NCBI GenBank assembly: GCA_944321755.1
Contig: CALUMM010000011.1
Coordinates: 1-58,370 of the forward strand
Direction of reading: 5' to 3'
Length of the DNA: 58,370 nucleotides
From: an uncultured Alistipes sp.
GTDB taxonomy: Bacteria > Bacteroidota > Bacteroidia > Bacteroidales > Rikenellaceae
Made by a program: the position numbers and the translations under genes. The notes beneath the pieces were generated by a model. That model worked only from the letters and a program-made list of their open reading frames with translations. It was not told the DNA's origin and did not search any database. The stretch's first letter is position 1, and the number at the start of each line of letters is the position of its first letter. Shown one piece after another: positions 26,595-35,225 of the stretch.

Positions 26595-28358
26595 ATGAAA
26601 GCTCTCAAAATATCGATTCTTGGTGCGGGACTTCTGTCGCTGATCTCGTGCAACGATTTTCTGGACCGTTATCCCTACAGCGAGAACAGCTCCTCGACCA
26701 TGTTTGCCTCGGCGACGCTGGCCGAAAGTGTGGTGACAGGGGTCTATTCCAACCTGCTTTACGATTACAACTCGACGGACCGTTCCGTCCTGAACTGGGA
26801 TTCGTTCTCTTCGGTCATGGACCCGCAGGAGGGAATCGTCAATCTCGACTACAACTATCTGTTCGGGACTTTGCAGCCGAACAACTCGATGTTCCTGACC
26901 TACTGGAAACGATTCTACGAGGGGGTCAACCGGGCCAACGACGTGATCGAGAACATCGGCCGGGTGCCGGACATGTCCGATGCCACGAAGGCGAAGCGTA
27001 TTGCCGAGTGCAAGTTCCTGCGGGCTTACCACTATTATCGCCTCAATGCGCTGTGGCGCGGGGTTCCCTACTACGACCGGAATCTGGCTCCGGACGAGTA
27101 TCGCCTGGGCCGCTCGTCGGAAGAGGAGATCTGGAATCATGTCGTGCAGGACTGCACGGACTGCATCCAGTGCTCCGAGATCCCCGACCGTTATGTGGCC
27201 GGGAACGCCGATTACGGACGTGTGACCCGGGGTGCCGCCTATGCGCTGCGCGGCAAGGCCTACATGTGGCTCAAGCAGTACGATCTGGCCGAAGCGGATT
27301 TCATCCAGGTGGGGGCCTGCGGATACGACCTTTACACCGGCTCCTATGAAAGCCTCTTCACCGAATCCAACGAAAAATGCGAGGAGATGGTTTTCTCGGT
27401 GCAGATGGTGGAAGAGGAGGGGCAGGGCAACGCCTTCTCGAACAACTACGGCAATTACTGTACGGTGGGCTACGGCAAGTATCAGCACTATCTGAATGTG
27501 AATTTCATCGACTCCTTTGAGGAGGCCGACGGGAAACCCTTCCGTTGGGACAATTACTTCCCGGGATACAGCTCGATGACGCCCGAGGCCCGCAGCGTCT
27601 ATTTCCTGCGCAACGGGTTGACCGATACGGAGAAGACGGCGATGAACACCTACGGGGCCGACATGTCGAAATACGATGCCTCGGGCAACGAGGCGCGTCT
27701 GCGTGCGGCGTATGAAAACCGGGACCCGCGGCTTGCGGCCATTGCGATCACTCCGTATTCGACCTATGACGGCGGGGCTTCGGGGACGGTCGTGACCTAT
27801 ACGAGCCGCTATCCCTATCGGGACTGGCAGGCACCGAGTCTGGACCTGCGCTACGGGAACAATGCCTATATGCTCTATCCGATCCGCAAGTTCGTGACCA
27901 AGGGCCGCGAGTACACCAACATCGGTTACAATCCGGTGGATGTTCCGATCATCCGTTATGCCGACGTGTTGCTGAGTCTGGCCGAGGCGGTCAACGAACA
28001 GGGGCGTTGGCAGGAGGCGGTCTCCTATGTGAACCGGGTTCGCAACCGGGCCGGAGTCGCCTTGCTCAATGCGCCCGGAAATGCGAACACCGAGGTGTCG
28101 GGGGTTGAGGAGATGAGAGTCCGCATCCGCAATGAGAAGAAGTGGGAACTGGCCTGCGAGGAGCAGCTCTATTTCGAGGAGTTGAGATGGGGAACCTGGA
28201 AGACGGACAAGTTTGTCGCAAAGAATGGCCTGCAGAATGTCTGGGGCGCCCCCGTCTATACCTATATCTGGGGCGGCGATACCTATTTGAAGTGGGCCAT
28301 TCCGCAGTCTGAAGTTGAAAAGAATACGAATATCGAGCAAAATGAAGGTTGGAATTAA
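26595..28358 (+). CDS. RagB/SusD family lipoprotein of the region 3 PUL
   Basis: This 587-residue surface lipoprotein caps the SusC barrel. Lipobox SLIS-C with Cys19 is followed by the family start CNDFLDRYPYSENSS. Helical repeats carry RIAECKFLRAYHYYRLNALWRGVPYYD and RGAAYALRGKAYMWLKQYDLAEADF. The C-terminal signature is PIIRYADVLLSLAEAVNEQG ... VRNRAGVALL ... IRNEKKWELACEEQLYFEELRWG. The coding sequence overlaps the start of the next gene by 17 nt, showing tight coupling to the sialidase-fold protein. Confidence 0.95.
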   Translation: MKALKISILGAGLLSLISCNDFLDRYPYSENSSSTMFASATLAESVVTGVYSNLLYDYNSTDRSVLNWDSFSSVMDPQEGIVNLDYNYLFGTLQPNNSMFLTYWKRFYEGVNRANDVIENIGRVPDMSDATKAKRIAECKFLRAYHYYRLNALWRGVPYYDRNLAPDEYRLGRSSEEEIWNHVVQDCTDCIQCSEIPDRYVAGNADYGRVTRGAAYALRGKAYMWLKQYDLAEADFIQVGACGYDLYTGSYESLFTESNEKCEEMVFSVQMVEEEGQGNAFSNNYGNYCTVGYGKYQHYLNVNFIDSFEEADGKPFRWDNYFPGYSSMTPEARSVYFLRNGLTDTEKTAMNTYGADMSKYDASGNEARLRAAYENRDPRLAAIAITPYSTYDGGASGTVVTYTSRYPYRDWQAPSLDLRYGNNAYMLYPIRKFVTKGREYTNIGYNPVDVPIIRYADVLLSLAEAVNEQGRWQEAVSYVNRVRNRAGVALLNAPGNANTEVSGVEEMRVRIRNEKKWELACEEQLYFEELRWGTWKTDKFVAKNGLQNVWGAPVYTYIWGGDTYLKWAIPQSEVEKNTNIEQNEGWN

Positions 28359-30207
28359 AAATCGAACTTGCGGCATGTTGGGGGTGCTGTGTGTGCTTGT
28401 GTTGGCTCTTTCCTGTACGAAAGAGACTCAGGAAGGAGGAGGCCAGGGCAATCAAGGCGGGGGAACGTCGAAGAGTTTGGAACTGACCGAATTCACCCGT
28501 CTGAACCGCGGGAAATCCGAAATCAATTCCCATGCGGGGGATTGGGAGCGCTCCACCGTGAAAATGGATTATCGCTCCTACATCGAACTGGGGGCGGCCC
28601 ACAATGTCTATATCCCGACCTATGCCCGGATCCGGACCTTGCGCGACGGGAGCTATATTCTGACCTGGCAGGATGCCGTGGGCGTGAACGGGAACGGCGA
28701 GAATACGTTCTATGCTCTGAGCCGCGATCTGAAGAACTGGGTCTACATGGGTTATCTGTGGCAGGGAAAGGACCTCTACAACGGGTTGGGAAAACCCGAC
28801 GTGCGCCGGTACACCAACGCCAATACCCTCCAGTTGTCGAATGGCGAGCTGCTGGCCGTGGCCAGCTTCAGTACGGTGGATACCTACAGCAATCCGAACT
28901 GCACGAACGAGCAGGGGATTATCGTCAAGCGAAGTCAGGATGGCGGCTATACGTGGTTCGGCGAAAAGGAGATCTATCACGGTCCCTGCTGGGAACCGCA
29001 CCTGATCGAACTGCCCTCGGGAGAGATTCAGTGCTTTTTCTCGGAGAGCCGTCCGTGGACCAGCGGCAGCCACTCGGGAACGGACATGCTGCGGTCGGTC
29101 GACGGCGGGGAGACCTGGGAACCGGCCGTCGGGAAATCGGCCTATCGCGTGATGCGCAAACTCTGGTGGAATGCCCAGAAGAACATGTGGTGCTATACCT
29201 ACCAGATGCCGGTGGGTATCATCCTGAACGAATCGAGCCGCTTCGCCTTTGCCATGGAGAGCTGCAATCAGCGGGTGGTGAACGCTTCGGGCGGTTACAG
29301 CGACCAGTTCTCGATCGCGATGGTCTTTTCCCACGAAGACGGCTCCTGGGACTATCTGGAAGGGGATGAGATTACCCCGAAAGAACGCCGTATCGACAGC
29401 GTTGTTGTGCGTGGAGCGGCTCCCTATCTGGTGCAGTTCCCTTCGGGCGAGACGCTGCTGGCCTACGGCGGTACGGATTCGCGGCAGCATTTCCGCATCG
29501 GGAATGCTACGGCCACGGAGTTCGGATCGACCGATCTGGCGGCATTGCCCGATGTGGGGTCGTGGGGCGGACTGGACCTGACCGATTCGCATACGGTGCT
29601 CTCCTGTATGCGGGATTCGCGGGACGGCTCCGACAATGCAACCATCGCCTTGGCCCGTTTCTATCTGAATCATTCGATTCGGGCGACATCCCGCCAGGTG
29701 ACGCTCGACGGCGATGATTCCGAGTGGGCGGAGAGCGATGACGCCCTTTTTGTCGGCTCGCGTTGCCAGGCGCAGGCCACCCTGCGCTGCTCGGCGGATG
29801 CGGAGAACCTCTATTTCCTGGTGGAGGTTTTTGACGAGAGCCTCTCCTCCACGGATTTTGCCTATATCCTGCTTTCGCCGGACAACGGCACCGGAAACCT
29901 CTCGGCCAAATCCCGCCGAATCCGTTTCGGATACGACCGGATCAAGAGCACGGACCAATATGCCGGAGGATGGCGCGAGGCCGATCTCGGGGTGTCGTAT
30001 GCCGGGGCCTTCGACGGTACGCCGACGGACAAGACGGATCAGGATACCGGATTCCGGGCCGAGATCGCCGTGCCCCGCAGTTCGATTGAACTGGTCAATG
30101 GAAGGGTGTTGGTCAATTTCGGATATTTCGATGCCGCGGCCAATGTCGAGGATGTCATTTGCGACGCCAGCAATACGTCCAAATGGCTCTCCATTCAGGT
30201 AGATTGA
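28342..30207 (+). CDS. Sialidase-fold (Asp-box) glycosidase-like lipoprotein with C-terminal CBM9-like domain
   Basis: A 621-residue lipoprotein with lipobox ALS-C, then a Gly-rich linker (GGGQGNQGGG). The catalytic-type domain is a predicted six-bladed propeller with Asp boxes SQDGGYTW (198-205) and SVDGGETW (252-259). A striking block GPCWEPHLIELPSGEIQCFF places Glu218 after CW. The same block occurs in the paralog at 40079. From about residue 454 a beta-sandwich resembling CBM9 begins (VTLDGDDSEWAESDDA, LYFLVEVFDESL). The usual GH33 sialidase YRIP start is not obvious, so sialic acid is not a safe substrate call. The WEP block recalls GH93 exo-arabinanases from memory only. The ATG at 28342 (MKVGIKN) is chosen for its lipoprotein signal. 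Confidence 0.78.
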   Translation: MKVGIKNRTCGMLGVLCVLVLALSCTKETQEGGGQGNQGGGTSKSLELTEFTRLNRGKSEINSHAGDWERSTVKMDYRSYIELGAAHNVYIPTYARIRTLRDGSYILTWQDAVGVNGNGENTFYALSRDLKNWVYMGYLWQGKDLYNGLGKPDVRRYTNANTLQLSNGELLAVASFSTVDTYSNPNCTNEQGIIVKRSQDGGYTWFGEKEIYHGPCWEPHLIELPSGEIQCFFSESRPWTSGSHSGTDMLRSVDGGETWEPAVGKSAYRVMRKLWWNAQKNMWCYTYQMPVGIILNESSRFAFAMESCNQRVVNASGGYSDQFSIAMVFSHEDGSWDYLEGDEITPKERRIDSVVVRGAAPYLVQFPSGETLLAYGGTDSRQHFRIGNATATEFGSTDLAALPDVGSWGGLDLTDSHTVLSCMRDSRDGSDNATIALARFYLNHSIRATSRQVTLDGDDSEWAESDDALFVGSRCQAQATLRCSADAENLYFLVEVFDESLSSTDFAYILLSPDNGTGNLSAKSRRIRFGYDRIKSTDQYAGGWREADLGVSYAGAFDGTPTDKTDQDTGFRAEIAVPRSSIELVNGRVLVNFGYFDAAANVEDVICDASNTSKWLSIQVD

Positions 30208-30244
30208 GTTTCAGATTGCGATTGCATTAAAAAACGACCGGATT

Positions 30245-31351
30245 ATGAATAAAAAGATCTTATTTTTAGCGACTTCGATTCTATTTCTGGCGGCTTCGTG
30301 CTGCAAAGCCCCGGTTCCGGCCGAGCGCTGGTCGGCCGAGCGGGCCAATCAGTGGATGGCGGACAAGGGGTGGATCGTGGGGTGCGACTATGTGCCCTCG
30401 ACGGCCATCAACCAGATCGAAATGTGGCAGGCCGAGACCTTTGATCCCGAGACGATCGACCGCGAACTGGGATTTGCGGAGGGCCTGGGATTCAATACGG
30501 TGCGGGTTTTCTTCTCCAATCTCGTCTACACGGCGGACCCTGCGGGATTCAAGGATCGGTTCTCGCAGTTCCTGGAGATGTGCGACAGACACGGGATCCG
30601 GGCGCTGCCGACTTTCTGGACGAACGGGGGAAAGTGCATCGACCCGCATCTGGGCAAACAGCCCGATGCGATCGAGGGGAATCACAATTCGCAATGGGTG
30701 ATGACCCCCGGAGCCGATTATGTGAACGATCCGGCACGTTGGGGCGAACTCGAAGCCATGGTCAAGGACCTGATCGGTAGTTATGCCGACGATGAGCGAA
30801 TTCTCCTGTGGTGTCTGTACAATGAGCCCGAAAACCATCGCCGGGGTGTGACCAATTCCGTGCCGTTGATGAAGGCTACCTTCGAGTGGGCGCGCTCCTG
30901 CAACCCCTCCCAGCCGCTGACGGCTCCGCTGTGGCGTGAGGTCGGTGTCTCCGGAACGAGCCTCCCGGAGGTGACGTTTGCCCTGGAAAACAGCGACGTG
31001 ATCAGCTTCCACTGCTATGCGAGCGGAGCCGTTCTCGAAAAGTTCATCAAGACACTGCTTCCCTACGGTCGGCCGATGGTCTGCACGGAATACATGCGGC
31101 GCCCGATCTCGACCTTCGAGGAGGCGATGCCCGTCTTCAAGAAATACAATGTCGGGGCGATCAATTTCGGGCTGACGGCCGGGAAGTGCAATTTCCATTA
31201 TCCGTGGAACAAGGTCGATGAGAAGGGCCGGTCGATTCCCTGGACCGAAGAGCCCGAAGTGTGGTTCCATGACATCCTCCATGCCGACGGTACGCCGTGG
31301 AACGAGGAGGAGGTGGCCTTCATCCGGCGTATGACGGGTGTTGCCGAATGA
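30245..31351 (+). CDS. Clan GH-A (GH5-like) glycoside hydrolase, lipoprotein
   Basis: A 368-residue (beta/alpha)8-barrel hydrolase of the retaining clan GH-A, exported with a Cys-containing signal end (LAASCC). The acid/base Glu is E194 in WCLYNEPENH and the nucleophile is E282 in MVCTEYMRRP, 88 residues later as expected for the clan. Early barrel strands include GLGFNTVRVFFSNLVY and HGIRALPTFWTNGGKC. The unusual extra Cys in the active-site face loops (KCIDPHLGKQ, GKCNFHY) is notable. The family number cannot be fixed from sequence alone. Proteins of this type are commonly annotated as cellulase or 1,4-beta-xylanase without evidence. It sits between the sialidase-fold protein and a GLUG lipoprotein in the PUL operon. 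Confidence 0.85.
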   Translation: MNKKILFLATSILFLAASCCKAPVPAERWSAERANQWMADKGWIVGCDYVPSTAINQIEMWQAETFDPETIDRELGFAEGLGFNTVRVFFSNLVYTADPAGFKDRFSQFLEMCDRHGIRALPTFWTNGGKCIDPHLGKQPDAIEGNHNSQWVMTPGADYVNDPARWGELEAMVKDLIGSYADDERILLWCLYNEPENHRRGVTNSVPLMKATFEWARSCNPSQPLTAPLWREVGVSGTSLPEVTFALENSDVISFHCYASGAVLEKFIKTLLPYGRPMVCTEYMRRPISTFEEAMPVFKKYNVGAINFGLTAGKCNFHYPWNKVDEKGRSIPWTEEPEVWFHDILHADGTPWNEEEVAFIRRMTGVAE

Positions 31352-31503
31352 CGCTCCGTCGTTCGGAATCCTAACAGGAGTTCAGGTATAGAAAAAGTGC
31401 CGACCGGGAGCCTGATCCCGTGTGGAGGGGTGCCGATGGTTGCAAAAGGCAGCTCCTCAGGGCGTTCCATGCCCGAGTCCGACTCGATTTGAAATGAAAA
31501 ATC

Positions 31504-33819
31504 ATGAAAATGACGAATATGAACAGGTTGATAATTAGACTTTTGTCGATGGTTCTCGTGCTTGCTTCGGGCACTTCGTGCCAGAAGCAGGAGGCGATGG
31601 ACGACGGCAGCGGAAACCGAGGATTTGTCATCCGGGCGCTGCTTGAGGAGGGTACTGCGAACTCCCGAACCGCGATGTCCCCGAATGAAGACGGGGAAAG
31701 TTATGCCGTCTTCTGGAACGATGGGGATCGCATCTCTGTCAATGGAATTGCTTCCGAATCGATCGCCGTGCAGGAGGACCGCCGCTCGGCGGAATTCACC
31801 TTCCTGCGGGGTTTCGAGACGGCGTTGTATGCGGCATATCCCGCCTCGGTCGTATCAAAATACGATTCCGGGGTCCTGACGGTCCAGCTGCCGGATGCCC
31901 AGACCTGGAGTGAATCCGATCAGTTCGATTCTGCGGCTGCCGTCATGCTCGCCCAGGCCGCCGATGGGGCATCGCTCCGGTTCCGGCACGCCATGGCCTA
32001 TCTGCGGGTGACGGTTACGACCGCTGCGGATCCGGACCCGATTGCTGCGGTGGTGCTGTCGACCAACGATGGGGCGGCCCTGTGTGGGGCGTTCCAGGCG
32101 GCGTATGGCTCCGATCTCTGGACCTTGACGCCGCAGGAGGGTGCCGCTTCCCAGGTTGAACTCCGCTGCGGGACAGAGGGTGCGCCGCAGGGCTCCCGGA
32201 TGGTGATCGCCATCCCGGCCGGGGAATATGCCGCCGGTCTGACGGTGCAGGTCAAAGACGTCTCGGGGGATTATCAGGTCCGCAAGAGCGTCAACGCCTT
32301 TACGGCAGCGGCCGGTCGGATTTACGACATGAGCTTCGCTTTCGAGCCGGAGGGCGGCACTTCGTCGAACGATATTTTCAGCGTTTCGGACTGGGAGGCC
32401 TTTGCCGAAAAGGTCGCTGCGGGCGAAACCTTTGAGGGCCAGACCGTCAGTCTGATGGCGGATCTTACCGTTCCGGAGTATTTCGCCTATGCCAACGGCA
32501 CGTTCGAAGGGACGTTCGAGGGAAATGGCAAGACGATGACGGCCGGAGCGAACGTGTGGCCACTCTTTGCGACGATCGGTGAGAAGGGCGTCGTCCGGAA
32601 TCTCAACTTCGACGGGGCGTTCACCAGTATGGCCAATCCGGCTTCGGCAGGCAACGCCGTTATCGCCAAAGTCAACCTGGGGCTTGTCCAGGATTGCACC
32701 AACTCCGCCGATACGGAGGTGACCGTCTCCGGCTCCCTGATCTTCGGAGCGCTTGTCGCCCAGAATGGCGGAACCCTGGAGCGGTGCATCAATTATGGCC
32801 ATGTGACCGTCACGCAGACGGCTTCGGCCTCCAGCGGATTCTATGGCGGCGGTCTGGCGGCGATCGGCCATACGGTGCTCGGAACCGCGACGGCGACGCA
32901 GCTCGATATCGATGAGACGTGTCGTGCAGGCCATTTTGTCGATTGCGAGAATCATGGTATTCTGACGGCCCGGTGTGCCGGTGCCGCTCCGATCCGGTCA
33001 GGATTCGGCGGGATCTGCGGCATCGTCTACATGAACGGCGTCCGCTTTACGGGCTGCAAGAACTGCGGCGACGTCATCCGGACCGACGATCCGTCCAAAG
33101 CCGTCTCCAACAACGGTTCGGCGACGGCGGGCGGTATTCTCGGCCGCAGTGCGGCGTGGTTTACCACGGCGGCGGGTGACAGCAAGGCGCTCGATGTCGA
33201 GGTCAACGGTTTTGATACGTACTATGAGAATTGTATGAACGAGGGTACCGTTCAGGTTTCGTGCCGCCACAGCGGGGGCATTCTGCCGAACTCTTCGGGA
33301 GCCCGGCTCGATGGTGCCGGAGGTATCGTGGGGGCCGCCATCGGGGTCGGCGACCAGCTCCAGCACATGGTCTCCTGTCACAACAAGGGTGCCGTTGTCG
33401 GCGGATGGACCACGGCCGTAAATACGACGGCCCTGGGCGGTCTGGTCGGTTTGGCGACCGGAACCGAGATCACGGGCTGTACCTCCTCCGGCGAAGTCCG
33501 TTCCGTGGATGCGACTTACAATATCGGAGCCGCGGGCGGCGCCGTGGGCTTTGCCCTCCGGGATGTGACGCTCTCCGGCGATTGCCTTATCCAGACCCGG
33601 ATCGAGGCCTGGACCCCTTCGGGCAAATCCCTCTTGACCGGACTCCTGTTCGGCAATGTCGTGACCGCTGCAACCGCATCCGATACGCGGGTGGCGGGCG
33701 AGATCTCCGAAGGCGGCGTATCTGCGGGCATCGGAGCCGACAACTTCTCGGGATATCTGGCCGATCCCGCTTCGAATGTACAACCGGTCACTTCAAATAT
33801 TGTGTGGTATGAAGAATAG
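31504..33819 (+). CDS. Lipoprotein with fimbrillin-like N-terminus and GLUG-type beta-helix repeats
   Basis: A 771-residue lipoprotein with its lipid Cys in ASGTS-C. Residues about 30-290 look fimbrillin-like (YAVFWNDGDRISVNG, FETALYAAYPASVV, LRFRHAMAYLRVTVT, GRIYDMSF). From about 330 onward come repeating Gly/Cys-rich units typical of GLUG and right-handed beta-helix proteins (GNAVIAKVNLGLVQDCTNSA, GGLAAIGHT, GGILGRSAA, GGIVGAAIG, GGLVGLATGTEITGCTSSGEV). No catalytic residues are evident. It may bind or span the cell surface, presenting the long helix to polymeric substrate. An alternative start is the ATG at 31519. A 152-nt gap before it has no gene or clear promoter. Its last 11 nt overlap the SGNH gene. 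Confidence 0.78.
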   Translation: MKMTNMNRLIIRLLSMVLVLASGTSCQKQEAMDDGSGNRGFVIRALLEEGTANSRTAMSPNEDGESYAVFWNDGDRISVNGIASESIAVQEDRRSAEFTFLRGFETALYAAYPASVVSKYDSGVLTVQLPDAQTWSESDQFDSAAAVMLAQAADGASLRFRHAMAYLRVTVTTAADPDPIAAVVLSTNDGAALCGAFQAAYGSDLWTLTPQEGAASQVELRCGTEGAPQGSRMVIAIPAGEYAAGLTVQVKDVSGDYQVRKSVNAFTAAAGRIYDMSFAFEPEGGTSSNDIFSVSDWEAFAEKVAAGETFEGQTVSLMADLTVPEYFAYANGTFEGTFEGNGKTMTAGANVWPLFATIGEKGVVRNLNFDGAFTSMANPASAGNAVIAKVNLGLVQDCTNSADTEVTVSGSLIFGALVAQNGGTLERCINYGHVTVTQTASASSGFYGGGLAAIGHTVLGTATATQLDIDETCRAGHFVDCENHGILTARCAGAAPIRSGFGGICGIVYMNGVRFTGCKNCGDVIRTDDPSKAVSNNGSATAGGILGRSAAWFTTAAGDSKALDVEVNGFDTYYENCMNEGTVQVSCRHSGGILPNSSGARLDGAGGIVGAAIGVGDQLQHMVSCHNKGAVVGGWTTAVNTTALGGLVGLATGTEITGCTSSGEVRSVDATYNIGAAGGAVGFALRDVTLSGDCLIQTRIEAWTPSGKSLLTGLLFGNVVTAATASDTRVAGEISEGGVSAGIGADNFSGYLADPASNVQPVTSNIVWYEE

Positions 33820-35224
33820 ATGCTGTAACTGGATGGTGCTGAGCCTGCTGGCGCAACTGGTGATACTCCTGTCGCCGGGCTGCGGCAAAGAGGACACCCT
33901 GATCGAAATAACCGACTGGGCGGCAACGGAGAACGTCTCGGCCGAAGAGTCAGCGAAATATCTGGCTTTCTTCGAAAAGGCTTCGGCGGAGATGGATTAT
34001 TGTCGCGCGCTCACCTGTACAGGCGCGGGGCTGGAGGTTGTTCTGCAAAGCAACGCCTCGATCACCCTGCCTGCCGAAACCCCCTGCCTGGCCTTGTCTG
34101 CAGAGGGGCGGCTGATTCATTATGCTGCCGGAACCGGTGCGGCCACGGAACTCGATATCGAACTGAACGTGCGCGACACCTGGTATGAGGCTCCGGCGCT
34201 CTCTGTCTCCGCCGACGGATTCCTGACCGTGGCCGGTCGTGAAACCGATATCGTGTCGACCGGCCGGTGCGTCATGGATTGCGGCAAATATGTGTATTAC
34301 TATGCGGGGAGCAGCGTCGTTCCGGTGGCGAGCGAGATCCGCGAACGGTTCAACCCGCCGCTGCCCCGGGACCGGGGCCTGCTCAAGGTGCTCTTCGTCG
34401 GCAACAGTTTCAATGTGGATGCCACGGCGCACCTGCCGGGAATCCTCACGGCCGACGGAACGCAGCGCGTCCTCATGGGGCGGGTCTATCACGGAGGCTG
34501 TACGCTGCCGCAATACGATGACAACTACGAGGCCGATCGTTTCTGCTCGTATCGGACCTGGCGCCCGGGCGAAAAGGACTGGGACGGCGACGAGGAGTAT
34601 GATACGAACCTGAAATACGCCGTCGAAGCCGAGGATTGGGATGTCGTAACCTTCATGGAGTACACGGGCAACAGTTGCTGCTGGTCCTGGACCGAGGAGG
34701 AGAAGGACCATATCAATTCGCTGATCGACCGGGTCTTTGCAGCGCATCCGGAGAAACGTCCCACCGTATTGTTCATGTTGACGCAGACCTTTGCGGCGCA
34801 GTCCGATCTGGTGGCTACCTATTTCGACTCGGATCAGATGAAGATGTACGGGACCATCACGGACTTTGCGCAACAGGTGCTGGATGATACCTGCATCGAC
34901 GATGTGATCGCCACGGGAACCTGCATCCAGAATCTGCGGACATCGAGCCTGAACGATGATCCGGTTCAGGATCTCTCCCGGGACGGTTTCCATCTCGACT
35001 ACGGAGTCAGCCGCTATGCGGCGGCCTGCACCGTCTTCTATACGCTCTTCGAGCCGTGCCTTGGACTCGATCTCTCCGGCAATACGTACCGATACGATGT
35101 GAAGCTGGAGCACTCCACGGCGCATTCCATTCCGGTGACGGATGAAAACGTGGAGATTTGCCGCCATGCGGCCCGTGCGGCTGCGGATCATCCGCTGACA
35201 CTTACCGATATGAGTTCGTACTGA
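33809..35224 (+). CDS. DUF4886-type SGNH hydrolase, lipoprotein (candidate carbohydrate esterase)
   Basis: A 471-residue exported protein with lipobox LSPG-C. After a 180-residue N-terminal region of unknown role, an SGNH-like domain starts at VLFVGNSFNVDATAHLPGIL. The candidate nucleophile is S200 in GNSF, and the C-terminal Asp-His pair is D392 and H395 in RDGFHLDYGVSRYA. From family knowledge, this fold includes carbohydrate acetyl-esterases, so removal of O-acetyl or other ester groups from the PUL glycan is a reasonable inference. The start at 33809 overlaps the preceding gene by 11 nt and gives a good signal peptide. The frame upstream of it is not needed. The next gene begins 1 nt after the stop codon. 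Confidence 0.8.
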   Translation: MKNRCCNWMVLSLLAQLVILLSPGCGKEDTLIEITDWAATENVSAEESAKYLAFFEKASAEMDYCRALTCTGAGLEVVLQSNASITLPAETPCLALSAEGRLIHYAAGTGAATELDIELNVRDTWYEAPALSVSADGFLTVAGRETDIVSTGRCVMDCGKYVYYYAGSSVVPVASEIRERFNPPLPRDRGLLKVLFVGNSFNVDATAHLPGILTADGTQRVLMGRVYHGGCTLPQYDDNYEADRFCSYRTWRPGEKDWDGDEEYDTNLKYAVEAEDWDVVTFMEYTGNSCCWSWTEEEKDHINSLIDRVFAAHPEKRPTVLFMLTQTFAAQSDLVATYFDSDQMKMYGTITDFAQQVLDDTCIDDVIATGTCIQNLRTSSLNDDPVQDLSRDGFHLDYGVSRYAAACTVFYTLFEPCLGLDLSGNTYRYDVKLEHSTAHSIPVTDENVEICRHAARAAADHPLTLTDMSSY

Positions 35225-35225
35225 T

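Noticed and set aside
28342-30207. Calling this protein a true GH33 sialidase.
   Set aside because: Asp boxes define the propeller, not the substrate. The GH33 YRIP motif and the Arg triad are not evident, so only the fold is claimed.
31352-31503. A separate promoter in the 152-nt gap before the GLUG lipoprotein.
   Set aside because: The best match, TCGATTTG near 31483, misses the essential A of TAnnTTTG and has no TTTG at the right distance.
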